Source of the DNA: RYN-230 sp963713815
GTDB taxonomy: Bacteria > Actinomycetota > Actinomycetes > Streptosporangiales > Streptosporangiaceae
Length of the DNA: 64,000 nucleotides
Direction: 5' to 3'
Assembly (NCBI GenBank): GCA_963713815.1
Contig: CAVQNH010000032.1
Location: 124,001-188,000 of the forward strand
A program made the position numbers and the translations under genes. Of the stretch, positions 42,014-51,924 are shown one piece after another; the first letter of the stretch is position 1; each line of letters opens with the position of its first letter. Below the pieces are notes generated by a model. The model searched no databases, was not told where the DNA came from, and saw only the letters and a program-made list of their open reading frames with translations.

Positions 42014-44696
42014 GTGCGCCTCATCGACAGCCACCGCCTGTCCGGCCCGAATATCTACACGTCCCGGCCGGTCACCGTGGCCCGGCTGGAACTGGACGGG
42101 CTGACCGGCCAGGAAACGTCGGACTGCCCGGGCTTCGCCGGGCGGCTGACCAGCGCCCTGCCGGGACTGGCCGGGCATCACTGCGCCGCCGGGCGACCCG
42201 GCGGCTTCCTCGACGCACTGGCCCGCGGGACCTACTTCGGCCACGTGACCGAGCATGTGGCGCTGGAGCTTTCGGCCCTGGCCGGCCGCGAGGTGCACTT
42301 CGGGCGCACGGTCTGGGCCGGTGCCGAGGGCCGCTACGACGTGATCATGGAATGCCCGCGGGACGAGCCGGCCTCCTCGGCCGTGCCCCGCGACCTGCTC
42401 ACGCTGGCCATCTGGGTGGTCACCGAAATCCTGGCCGAACGGCCGGCGCCGCTGCCGGACGCCCTCAGGGGGATCACCCGGGCGGCAGCGGCGGACCGGC
42501 CGGGAGTCAGCACCGCGGCCCTGGCCGCAGCGGCCCGGCAGCGCGGGATCCCGGTCCGCCGGACCGGGGCCCTCAGCCTGCTCCGCCTGGGCTACGGCTG
42601 CCATCGCCGGCTGCTCTGGGCGGCGCTCACCCAGAAGACCTCGGCGGTGGGCGTCGACATAGCCTCCGACAAGGTCCTGGCCAAGGAGCTGCTGGCCACC
42701 GCCGGAGTCCCGGTCCCCGGCGGGGTGGTGGCCCGGTCGGCTGCCGACGCCGCGGCAGCGCTGGGCACGCTGCGGGCACCGCTGGTGATCAAGCCGCGCA
42801 ACGGCAATCACGGAGCGAATGTCACGGTCGGGGTGACTACCCCGGGCCAGGCCGAGCAGGCGTACCAGCGGGCCAGCAGCAGCAGCGCCGAGGTTGTCGT
42901 TGAGGAATATGTCCCTGGCGTCGACTACCGGGTACTCGTGGTGGATGGGCACGTGGTGGCTGCGGCCCGGCTGCACCCGGCGTCGGTGATCGGCGACGGT
43001 GACCAGGACATCGAGGCGCTGGTCAGGCGGGCCAACGACGATCCGCGCCGGGGCGAGGGGCACGCGCGGCCGCTGACCCGGATCGCCCTGGACGACCACG
43101 CCGTGACCCACCTGGCAGCGCAAGGGCTGCATCCGGGGTCGGTGCCCGGACCCGGCCAGGTCGTCACGCTGCGCCGCAACGCCAACCTGTCCACCGGCGG
43201 CACCAGCACCGACGTGACCGACACGGTCCACCCGGAGGTGGCGGCGATGTGCTGCCGGGCGGCCGCCGCGGCCACCCTGGACGTATGCGGCATCGACCTC
43301 CGGCTGGCCGACATCGCCGTCCCCCCTGGCCAGCAGGCTGGCGCGGTGATCGAGCTCAACGCCTGTCCCGGGCTGCGGATGCACCTCGAGCCCAGCGCCG
43401 GCCGCCCGCGCGATGTCGCGGGCGCGATCGTGGACCGGCTCTACCCGCCGGGTGCGCCGTCGCGCATCCCCATCGTGTCCGTGACCGGCACCAACGGGAA
43501 GACCACCACGGTGCGGATGATCTCCCACATCCTCGGCCAGGCCGGGCTGCGCGTCGGCATGGCCACCACGGACGGGGTGTACTGCGGCGGGCAGCTGATC
43601 CACGCGTCCGACGCGTCAGGCCCGCGGTCGGCCGAAATGGTCCTGGACGACGCCACGGTGGAGGCGGCGGTGCTGGAGACGGCCCGGGGCGGCATCATCC
43701 GGCGCGGGCTCGGCTACGACTGCGCCGACGTGGCCGTGGTCACCAACATCACCGCCGATCACCTGGGCTGTGACGGGATCGACGACCTCGACGACCTGGC
43801 CGACGTCAAGGCCCTGGTCGCCGAGGAGATCGTGCGCGGCGGCACGGTCGTGCTCAACGCCGACGACCCGCGTTCCGCCGGGCTCGCCCAGCGGGCCGCG
43901 GTGCGCGAGCGGAACCCGGTGGTCCGGTACTTCAGCCTGTCCGACGCCAGCCCGGTCATCATGGCCCACCGGATCAGCGGCGGGATCGCCTGCCTGCTCC
44001 GCGACGGCCAGCTGATCGAGGCCAGGGGCGGGGAGGAAACCGTGCTGCTGCACGCCGGACGAGCTGCCGGGCTCGTTCGGCGGCGCAGCCGCCCACCTGC
44101 TGGCGAACGCGCTGGCCGCCGCGGCGGCCTGCCGGGCGCTCGGGGTGAGCGTCAAGGACATCCGGCGGGGGTTCGCCACCTTCACCCCGGCCGAGGCCAA
44201 CCCGGGCCGGGGCAACGTCTACCAGGTCGGCGGGATCCCGCTCGTCGTGGACTACGGGCACAACCCGGCCGCGCTGGCGTGCATGGGGCACCTGCTGCAC
44301 GAGGCCTGGGGTGGCCAGCCCATCGCGGCCATCACGCTGCCCGGCGACCGCCGGGACGACCTGATCGAGGAGAGCGCCGCGACGGTGGCGACGTGGTTCA
44401 GCCGGGTGATCGTCTACGAGGATCAGGACCTGCGCGGGCGCGAGGCGGGCGAGATGACCCGGCTGATCTCCGGCGCCCTGGCCCGGCACCGCCCGGACAT
44501 CCGCATCCGGGCGGCCGGGGGACCGGAGGATGCGCTCCGGTGTGCCCTCGCCCTGGCCTCACCAGCCGATCCGGTTCTGCTCACCTACGAGCAGCTGGGC
44601 CCGGTGCGGGACCTGCTGGCCGGCCTGGGCGCGACCGCATGGCGGGAGCCGCACCAGCCTCGGGCGCAGAGCGATGGATCCGGCATGGGCCCATAA
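42014..44696 (+). CDS. cphA: Cyanophycin synthetase CphA (frameshift near 44057)
   Basis: It polymerises Asp and Arg into multi-L-arginyl-poly-L-aspartate using ATP. The N-terminal domain has LSGPNIYTSRP and FGHVTEHVALEL. The ATP-grasp part has VIKPRNGNHGANV and VIELNACPGLRMH. The Mur-ligase-like part starts at SVTGTNGKTTTVRMI (about residue 490) and includes ETARGGIIRRGLGYD and VTNITADHLG. After about 44057 the coding frame shifts by one base and continues ELPGSFGGAAAHLLANALAA, then VVDYGHNPAAL, to TAA at 44694-44696. With that indel corrected, the length (about 890) is normal for CphA. Confidence 0.92.
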
Positions 44697-44728
44697 AGCG
44701 GTGATTGACACTGGCGACCGCAGGCCCA

Positions 44729-45591
44729 GGCGTTAGTGGTGGTCCGGGGCACGCTTTCCCCGTGCTTTCCCCGGGTTTTGCCCAGCCCGGCCAGGTTTGG
44801 GGCATATTCGGTATAAGGTCCATTGACCAATGTGCGACAACAGGATGGCGCCGCTGTGAAGCTATCGATCCTGATGCCGGTCTACAACGAGGCTGAGACC
44901 GTCCACAAGGCGATCAAGCGCCTGCTGGACGTGGAGTTCCCGTGCCCGGTCGAGTTCATCGTGGTGGACGACGCGAGCACGGACCGGACTCCGGAGATCC
45001 TCGACGGCCTGCACGACGACCGCCTGATCAAGCTCCGCCACCCGGTCAACCAGGGCAAGGGCGGCGCGATACGCACCGGGGCCGCCGCCGCGACCGGTGA
45101 CTACATCCAGCCGTTCGACGCCGACATGGAGTACCAGCCGGAGGAGATCCCCGAACTGCTCAAGCCGGTGCTCCGCGGCGAGGCCACGGTGGTCTTCGGC
45201 AGCCGGACGTTCGGCAGCCACTCGGCCTACTCGTTCTGGTACGTCATGGGCAACAAGGGCGTCACGACCGTCGCCAACATCTTGTTCAACGCCTACATCG
45301 CCGACCTGGAGACCTGCTTCAAGCTGATGCCCCTGGAGCTGTACCGCAGCCTGGACATCACCTCCAAGGGGTTCGGCATGGAAGCGGAGATCACCGGCAA
45401 GCTCCTCGCCCGGCAGATCCGCCCGTTCGAGGTCCCCATCACCTACCGGGCCCGCAGCCGCGAGGAAGGCAAGAAGATCACCTGGAAAGACGGCGTCCAG
45501 GCAGTCTGGCTGCTGGCCCGCATCCGGATGACCTCCAAGCGCGCCCAGCGCCCCGGCACCCCTGCCTAGCGCACCCGGCACACAGACCCGA
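44729..45591. repeat. 863-bp direct repeat, copy A
   Basis: It matches 47525-48387 at an offset of 2796 bases with a single difference (GGG versus GGC, synonymous, near 45080). It contains a whole glycosyltransferase gene and about 125 bases upstream. No terminal inverted repeats or transposase are present. Confidence 0.97.
44856..45569 (+). CDS. Polyprenyl-phosphate sugar synthase-like glycosyltransferase family 2, copy A
   Basis: 237 residues from GTG 44856 (VKLSILMPVYNEAET) behind AGGATGG. A TTG at 44823 is less likely. GT-A motifs are VVDDASTDRTPE, NQGKGGAIRTGAAAA (typical of dolichyl/polyprenyl-phosphate glucose or mannose synthases) and FDADMEYQPEE with the metal-binding DAD. ETCFKLMP and FGMEAEIT complete the family pattern. 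There is no membrane helix, so membrane contact would be peripheral. It probably loads a sugar onto a polyprenyl phosphate for the adjacent membrane protein. Confidence 0.92.
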   Translation: MKLSILMPVYNEAETVHKAIKRLLDVEFPCPVEFIVVDDASTDRTPEILDGLHDDRLIKLRHPVNQGKGGAIRTGAAAATGDYIQPFDADMEYQPEEIPELLKPVLRGEATVVFGSRTFGSHSAYSFWYVMGNKGVTTVANILFNAYIADLETCFKLMPLELYRSLDITSKGFGMEAEITGKLLARQIRPFEVPITYRARSREEGKKITWKDGVQAVWLLARIRMTSKRAQRPGTPA

Positions 45592-45757
45592 TTTCGCCGA
45601 TCTGCTAACCAGCCCTTCAGGGGGCACCGCGCCGTCCCGCCACAAAGGCGGGGATAGCCGGATCAACCTGGTGCCGACCATGACGGATCCGGCATAAGGT
45701 CCATGAAGCGGTGTTTTGACATGGGCGGCCGCAGGTCTCGGGGGTTGGGAGGTGGCG

Positions 45758-47532
45758 GTGGGCCTCGTCCCGTCGGCGGTGACACCGTCCCAGATCGCCG
45801 ATCCCCCGCGGCGGGCGGGGCGCGGGGCGCCGTGGCTGGTTCTGCTCGTGTACCTGGCCGGCGCCGTCGCCCTGACCTGGCGGCTGTGGGCCGATCCAGA
45901 GTCGCGCATGCAGGTCGGCGACCCCGCCGACGTGAACCTTTTCGCCTGGTTCATCCGGTACTCGGCGGAATCGGTCGCGCACGGGAGCCTGCCCGCCCTC
46001 GTCACCACCGCGATGAACCCGCCGCACGGCATCAACCTGATGTGGAACACGTCCCTGCTGCTCCCGGGCGTCCTGATGACCCCGGTAACGTTGCTGGCGG
46101 GCCCGCAGACCAGCCTGACCGTGCTGCTCACCCTGGGCTTCGCGGGATCCGCGGCCTCGATGTACTGGGTGCTGCGGCGCTGGGGAGTGCGGATTGGCCC
46201 GGCCGCGCTCGGCGGGGCGGTCTACGGGTTCTCGCCGGCCATGCTGGCCTCGGCGGTTGGCCACTACCACCTCGAGTTCGCGGTGCTGCCGCCGCTGATG
46301 ATCGACGCCGGGCTGCGGATCATCACTGGCCGCGGTCCCGCCGTCAAGACCGGGATCTGGCTGGGGCTGCTGGTGGCCGCGCAGTTCTTCATCGGGGAAG
46401 AACTGCTCGTGGACACGGTGCTGGCGGCCGTCGTCCTGGTCATCGTGGTAGCCGTGACGAACCTGCACGCGGTGGCCGGACGGGCTGGCCGCAGTGTGAC
46501 CGGCCTGGCGACCGCGGCGGTGGTCGCGGTGGTGATCTGCGGATACGCGCTATGGGTGCAGTTCCTCGGCCCACTGGCCGAGCACGGCAGCCCGTGGAAC
46601 GGCAACCATTACCGCAACCGGGCCGCCTCGTTCGTGACGCCCAGCGGGAACATGCTGCTCCACACCGGGTCCGGCGCCGCCGCCCTGGCCGTCCACCCGG
46701 GCCGGTCCTCCGAATACGTCGCGTACCTGGGCTACCCACTGCTCGTGCTGCTGATCGTCGCGGCGGTCGTATGCTGGCGCGACCTGCGGGTCCGCGTCGC
46801 CGCGCTGGCCGGCGCCGTGCTGGAGATCCTGTCTCTCGGCGGCACCCAGGTGGTCCGCGGGGTCACCATCCCCCCGGTGCTCCTGCCGTGGCATTGGCTG
46901 GCCCATCTGCCGGTGCTCAGCCAGATGCTGCCGAACCGGTTGTCCATCCTGGCGGACGGGCTGGCCGCGGTGGTGCTGGCGGTCTCGCTCGACCTGGCCC
47001 TGTCCGCGTCGCAGCAGCCGCGCTGGCGGCGCCAGGGTATCCCGGTGGCCATCGCCGCGATCGCGGTGCTGCCGCTGATCCCGCTGCCGATGCACACCTC
47101 CCAGGTCGCTGGGGTGCCCGCCCGGGTACCGGGCGGCGTTCACCCGGCTGGCGCTGCCCCGGGACGCCCGCGTCCTCGTGGTGCCCGTGCCGTACGGCGG
47201 TGTCTGGCAGCCGCTGCGGTGGTACGCGGAGACGGGGTATCCCGGCTCGATGATCGGCGGCTACTTCATCGGGCCCAACCGGACGGGGCGGGCCGTCACC
47301 TACGGCGGCCGCGAGCCCCGGGCCATCGCGCGGTCCGTTCAACTCGTTGTGGACCGCGTCCAGCAGTTACCAGCCCCCGACGACGGCCCAGATGCGCAGG
47401 TATGCTGCCCGCTGGCGGCCCGCGGCCGTGGTCGCGGTCACCAGGCGCACCTCCCGGCTCGGGCGGCTGCTGACCACGGTTTTCGGGCGGCCCAGCTTCG
47501 TGGCCGGCCGGGTGGTGGTGTGGCGGCGTTAG
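45758..47532 (+). CDS. Multi-pass membrane protein, GT-C-like (paralogue 1; two frameshifts)
   Basis: The GTG at 45758 follows GGGAGG. About eleven helices are seen (residues 25-470), starting WLVLLVYLAGAVALTW. The conserved loop NPPHGINLMWNTS and FGFSP-like YGFSPAML match the paralogue at 48402. The frame changes near 47122 (then YRAAFTRLALPRDARVLVV) and again near 47335 (RFNSLWTAS). Both segments align with the C-terminal extracytoplasmic domain of the intact paralogue, ending GRVVVWRR. It is either a decaying copy or carries assembly indels. It is a probable partner of the preceding glycosyltransferase. Confidence 0.82.
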
Positions 47533-48387
47533 TGGTGGTCCGGGGCACGCTTTCCCCGTGCTTTCCCCGGGTTTTGCCCAGCCCGGCCAGGTTTGGGGCA
47601 TATTCGGTATAAGGTCCATTGACCAATGTGCGACAACAGGATGGCGCCGCTGTGAAGCTATCGATCCTGATGCCGGTCTACAACGAGGCTGAGACCGTCC
47701 ACAAGGCGATCAAGCGCCTGCTGGACGTGGAGTTCCCGTGCCCGGTCGAGTTCATCGTGGTGGACGACGCGAGCACGGACCGGACTCCGGAGATCCTCGA
47801 CGGCCTGCACGACGACCGCCTGATCAAGCTCCGCCACCCGGTCAACCAGGGCAAGGGCGGCGCGATACGCACCGGCGCCGCCGCCGCGACCGGTGACTAC
47901 ATCCAGCCGTTCGACGCCGACATGGAGTACCAGCCGGAGGAGATCCCCGAACTGCTCAAGCCGGTGCTCCGCGGCGAGGCCACGGTGGTCTTCGGCAGCC
48001 GGACGTTCGGCAGCCACTCGGCCTACTCGTTCTGGTACGTCATGGGCAACAAGGGCGTCACGACCGTCGCCAACATCTTGTTCAACGCCTACATCGCCGA
48101 CCTGGAGACCTGCTTCAAGCTGATGCCCCTGGAGCTGTACCGCAGCCTGGACATCACCTCCAAGGGGTTCGGCATGGAAGCGGAGATCACCGGCAAGCTC
48201 CTCGCCCGGCAGATCCGCCCGTTCGAGGTCCCCATCACCTACCGGGCCCGCAGCCGCGAGGAAGGCAAGAAGATCACCTGGAAAGACGGCGTCCAGGCAG
48301 TCTGGCTGCTGGCCCGCATCCGGATGACCTCCAAGCGCGCCCAGCGCCCCGGCACCCCTGCCTAGCGCACCCGGCACACAGACCCGA
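47525..48387. repeat. 863-bp direct repeat, copy B
   Basis: It is the second copy of the repeat at 44729-45591, starting inside the last codons of the preceding membrane-protein gene (GGCGTTAGTGG) and ending 14 bases before the next one. Confidence 0.97.
47652..48365 (+). CDS. Polyprenyl-phosphate sugar synthase-like glycosyltransferase family 2, copy B
   Basis: The protein sequence is identical to copy A (237 residues, start GTG 47652 behind AGGATGG). It precedes membrane paralogue 2 by 36 bases, which makes the pair a probable operon. The near-perfect DNA identity points to a very recent duplication, gene conversion, or an assembly artefact. Confidence 0.92.
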   Translation: MKLSILMPVYNEAETVHKAIKRLLDVEFPCPVEFIVVDDASTDRTPEILDGLHDDRLIKLRHPVNQGKGGAIRTGAAAATGDYIQPFDADMEYQPEEIPELLKPVLRGEATVVFGSRTFGSHSAYSFWYVMGNKGVTTVANILFNAYIADLETCFKLMPLELYRSLDITSKGFGMEAEITGKLLARQIRPFEVPITYRARSREEGKKITWKDGVQAVWLLARIRMTSKRAQRPGTPA

Positions 48388-48401
48388 GCGGGGAGGTCGG
48401 G

Positions 48402-50384
48402 GTGAGCCTTGTCTGGCGGGCGGCCCGTCCGCGGCAGGCGGAACGCCCGAGCCTGGCCAGCCCCGGCCGGCCGCCCCGGGCCCGGGCGGCCACCTGGCTG
48501 ATCCTCGGCGCTTACCTGCTCGGCGCGGTGGCGCTGACCTGGCACCTGTGGGCCGACCCGGCCGGGCGCGCTCAGGTCGTCCCGGGCAACGGCGTGTCCC
48601 ACGACATCGACCTGTTCGCCTGGTTCGTCCGGTACGAGGCCACGGCCGTCGCCCACGGACGGCTCCCGGACCTGGTGACCACGGCGCTGAACGCGCCGCA
48701 GGGTATCAACCTCATGTGGAACACGTCGTTCCTGCTGCCCGGCGTGGTGTTCGCGCCCCTGACCCTGGCCGTCGGCCCGCAGGCCACCCTCACCACCGTG
48801 CTGACGCTCGGGTTCGCGGGCTCGGCGGCCACCATGTTCTGGGTGCTGCGCCGCTGGGGCGCCAGCCTGGCCGCGGCGGCCGTGGGCGGCGCGATCTTCG
48901 GCTTCTCCCCCGCGCTGCGCATCGCCGCGGTGGGGCACTACCACCTGCAGTTCGCGGTGCTGCTGCCCCTCATGATCGACGCGCTGCTGCGGCTGGTCAC
49001 CGGCCGGGGCCGGCCGGTGCGGACCGGGGCCTGGCTGGGCCTGCTCACGGCGGCCCAGCTGTTCATCGCCGAGGAGGCAGTGGCGCAGACGGCGATGGCC
49101 GGCGTGGTCATCGTCGTGGTGCTGGCGGCCGGGCGCCCGCGCGCCGTGCCCGGCCTGGTCCGCGGGACCGTGACCGGGCTCGCCGCTGCGGCCGCCGTCC
49201 TGGTGGTGACCTGCGGGTACCCGCTGTGGGTGCAGTTCCACGGCCCGCTCACCGAGCAGGGCAGCCCCTGGACGCTGGGGCACTTCCGCAACCACCCGGG
49301 TGACTTCGTGAACGGGCCCAGCGGGGTGCTGCTCCACTCGCAGGCCACGGTGGCGTACCTGGCCGGCCACGCGGTGCGGATGGTCGAGTACTTCGCCTAC
49401 CTCGGCTGGCCCATGCTGGCCGTGCTGCTCCTGGCCGCGGCCTGCTTCTGGCGGGACCCGCGGGTCCGGGCGCTGGCGGTGACGTTCGCGGTGCTGGAGG
49501 TGTTCAGCCTCGGCAGCCACGCCATCGTGCTGCACGGCCTGCACTACCCGGCCGCCCTCCTGCCCTGGTACTACCTGCAGCGGCTGCCGCTGCTCAGCCA
49601 GAGCCTGCCCAACCGGTTCTCGCTGCTGGCGGACGGCGCGGCCGCCGTGGTCCTGGCTTTCTCCCTGGATCTCGCCTGGGGACGGGCCAGGAGACCGGCC
49701 GTCCCGGCGGCTGCCCCGGCGCCGGGGGCTCCGGCAGCGGAGCCTGCAGCGCCGGTCACCTCCGGGGCACAGAGCCCTGAGACCCGGCCGGCCGCTCCGG
49801 CCGCCGCAGACCCCGCGGTCCCGGCCCGGGCCCCGGCGTGGCGTAAGGCCGCGGCTGTGGCGCTCATCGCCCTGGCGGTCGTGCCCATCATCCCGCTCCC
49901 CCTGCAGGCGGCGGCGGTCATCCCGACCCCGGCAGGCTGGCAGCAGGCCTTCGCCCGGCTGCGGCTGGCCAGCGACGCCCCGGTGCTGGTCGTCCCGGTC
50001 CAGCCCGCCACGGTGATGCGCTGGCAGGCCGACACCGGCGTGCCTGGCTCGGTGATCGGCGGGTACTGCATCGCGCCCGCCCCGGGCACGGGGAAGGCGA
50101 AACTGTGCGCCACCAGCCGGAAGCCGACCGCCGGCTACCTCAACGACCTGTGGCAGGGCAACACCCGGGCCGCTGCCCCGTCCACCGCCCAGCTCCGGTC
50201 CGACGTGGCGTACTGGCGCCCGGCCGCGATCGTGGCGGTCACCAGCCGGGACTCACAGCTCGGGCGTTACCTCAGCAATGTGTTCGGCCCTCCCGCCGTG
50301 CAGGACGGGAGCGTGCTGGCCTGGCGGCCGGTGGCGGTGCCCCGGGCCATCGGCGGCAGGCCGGGAACCACGGTCAACAGCTGA
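48402..50384 (+). CDS. Multi-pass membrane protein, GT-C-like (paralogue 2, intact)
   Basis: 660 residues from GTG 48402 behind GGGGAGG. About eleven membrane helices (30-430) include WLILGAYLLGAVALTWHLW. The loop LNAPQGINLMWNTSFLLPG and IFGFSPALRIAAVGHYHLQF are shared with paralogue 1. An Ala/Pro linker (about 445-495), one more helix and an extracytoplasmic C-terminal domain follow. An acidic residue pair in the first loop (IDLFAWFVRYEA) could be the GT-C catalytic site, but this is tentative. It probably uses the lipid-linked sugar made by the neighbouring glycosyltransferase. Confidence 0.85.
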   Translation: MSLVWRAARPRQAERPSLASPGRPPRARAATWLILGAYLLGAVALTWHLWADPAGRAQVVPGNGVSHDIDLFAWFVRYEATAVAHGRLPDLVTTALNAPQGINLMWNTSFLLPGVVFAPLTLAVGPQATLTTVLTLGFAGSAATMFWVLRRWGASLAAAAVGGAIFGFSPALRIAAVGHYHLQFAVLLPLMIDALLRLVTGRGRPVRTGAWLGLLTAAQLFIAEEAVAQTAMAGVVIVVVLAAGRPRAVPGLVRGTVTGLAAAAAVLVVTCGYPLWVQFHGPLTEQGSPWTLGHFRNHPGDFVNGPSGVLLHSQATVAYLAGHAVRMVEYFAYLGWPMLAVLLLAAACFWRDPRVRALAVTFAVLEVFSLGSHAIVLHGLHYPAALLPWYYLQRLPLLSQSLPNRFSLLADGAAAVVLAFSLDLAWGRARRPAVPAAAPAPGAPAAEPAAPVTSGAQSPETRPAAPAAADPAVPARAPAWRKAAAVALIALAVVPIIPLPLQAAAVIPTPAGWQQAFARLRLASDAPVLVVPVQPATVMRWQADTGVPGSVIGGYCIAPAPGTGKAKLCATSRKPTAGYLNDLWQGNTRAAAPSTAQLRSDVAYWRPAAIVAVTSRDSQLGRYLSNVFGPPAVQDGSVLAWRPVAVPRAIGGRPGTTVNS

Positions 50385-50396
50385 GGCGGGCCGCCC

Positions 50397-51716
50397 TCAG
50401 GGGCGGCCGAGGGCCCGGTAGGTCCAGCCCGCCGCCTGCCAGGCCACGGTGTCGAGCGCGTTCCGGCCGTCGGCGACGTTCCGGCGGGCCACGGCTTTCC
50501 CGATGACCTCCGGGTCCGCCTGGCTGAACTCCGGCCACTCGGTCAGCAGGAGCAGCACGTCAGCATCGGCGGCCGCGCCGAGGATCGAGCCGGCGTAGCG
50601 GAGTTCCGGATGCGCCCGCCGGGCCCGGTCCAGGGCCACCGGGTCGTAGGCGGTGACCTGCGCCCCCAGGCCGTGGACGGCGGTCGCCACGGCCAGGGCC
50701 GGGGAATCGCGGATGTCGTCGGAATCCGGCTTGAACGCCAGGCCCAGCACGCCGACCCTGCGCCCGGCCAGCGACCCGCCCGCCAGCTCCTCGGCCAGCC
50801 CGACCATCCGGGACCGCTGCCGCCTGTTGATCGCGTCCATCTCCCGCAGGAACGAGACGGACTCGGCCGCGCCCAGCTCCGCGGCCCGGGTCATGAACGC
50901 CCGGATGTCCTTGGGCAGGCAGCCCCCGCCGAACCCGAGTCCGGGCCGCAGGCTGGCCGCCCCGATCCGGTGATCGTAGGCCAGCGCCTCGGCCAGCTCG
51001 GTGACGTCCGCGTGGGCGGCCTCGCAGACCTCGGCCATGGCGTTGATGAAAGAGATCTTGGTGGCCAGGAAGGCGTTCGCCGCGATCTTCACCAGTTCGG
51101 CTGTCTCATAGCCGGTGACGAGGAACGGCACACCCGCCGCGATGGGCTCCGCGTACACCTCACGCAGGATCGCCTCGGCCGCCGCGGACCGCACCCCGAC
51201 CACGATCCGCTCGGGCCGCAGGGTGTCGGCCACCGCGAACCCCTCGCGCAGGAACTCCGGGTTCCAGGCCAGCTGGACCTGCTCCCCGGCGGGGGCGAGC
51301 TCCGCGACCCGCTCGGCGAGGACCGCGGCGGTCCCGACCGGGATGGTGGACTTGCCCGCGATCAGGCACGGCCGCTCCAGCCGCGGCGCGAGGGCGTCGA
51401 TGCAGCTCATCAGCTGGGAAAGGTCAGCACCGGCCGAGTCGGGCCGCTGCGGCGTGCCCACGCAGACGAAGTGCACGTCGCCGAACTCCGCGACCTCAGC
51501 GTAGGACGTGGTGAAGCGGAGCCGGCCCGAGCGCAGGCCCCGCCCGAGCAGCTCGTCCAGCCCGGGGTCGTAGAAGGGCAGCTCGCCCGCGGCCAGCGCG
51601 GCGACCACGTCCGGGTCGGTGTCCAGGCCGAGGACATCGAATCCCAGCTCGGCCAGGCACGCGGCGTGCGTGGCGCCGAGATACCCGGTGCCCAGCACGG
51701 TGAGACGACGGGCCAC
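50397..51716 (-). CDS. UDP-glucose/GDP-mannose 6-dehydrogenase family protein (Ugd type)
   Basis: 439 residues from GTG 51716 behind GGGAGG. The N-terminal NAD site is LTVLGTGYLGATHA. FVCVGTPQ and GKSTIPVGTA are conserved. The catalytic Cys266 lies in GFGGGCLPKD, and the C-terminal domain has GLAFKPDSDDIRDSP. It oxidises UDP-glucose to UDP-glucuronate in two NAD-dependent steps, supplying uronic acid for surface polysaccharides. UDP-glucose is the likelier substrate from sequence. It is convergent with membrane paralogue 2. Confidence 0.93.
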   Translation of the reverse strand: MARRLTVLGTGYLGATHAACLAELGFDVLGLDTDPDVVAALAAGELPFYDPGLDELLGRGLRSGRLRFTTSYAEVAEFGDVHFVCVGTPQRPDSAGADLSQLMSCIDALAPRLERPCLIAGKSTIPVGTAAVLAERVAELAPAGEQVQLAWNPEFLREGFAVADTLRPERIVVGVRSAAAEAILREVYAEPIAAGVPFLVTGYETAELVKIAANAFLATKISFINAMAEVCEAAHADVTELAEALAYDHRIGAASLRPGLGFGGGCLPKDIRAFMTRAAELGAAESVSFLREMDAINRRQRSRMVGLAEELAGGSLAGRRVGVLGLAFKPDSDDIRDSPALAVATAVHGLGAQVTAYDPVALDRARRAHPELRYAGSILGAAADADVLLLLTEWPEFSQADPEVIGKAVARRNVADGRNALDTVAWQAAGWTYRALGRP

Positions 51717-51924
51717 GGTATTTTCCTCCCTGGGCCGGACACCAGCCAGCTGATCACCTCCCGACCTGCCCGCGGGAGGGCCGCATCATGCTAGGAGACC
51801 TACCCGGTGTTCCCGGCAAACGGGGCTAAGAGCATCCGTCACGCCGGTTTCTCCCGGTATTTTCCGGGTCATCCCCCGATGACGCCGGGCGGCCGGGGCT
51901 GATCCGGCCAGGCCGGCGAAGGCC

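Noticed and set aside
44729..48387. Insertion sequence or transposon
   Set aside because: The repeated segment has no transposase, terminal inverted repeats or target-site duplication; its only gene is a glycosyltransferase.
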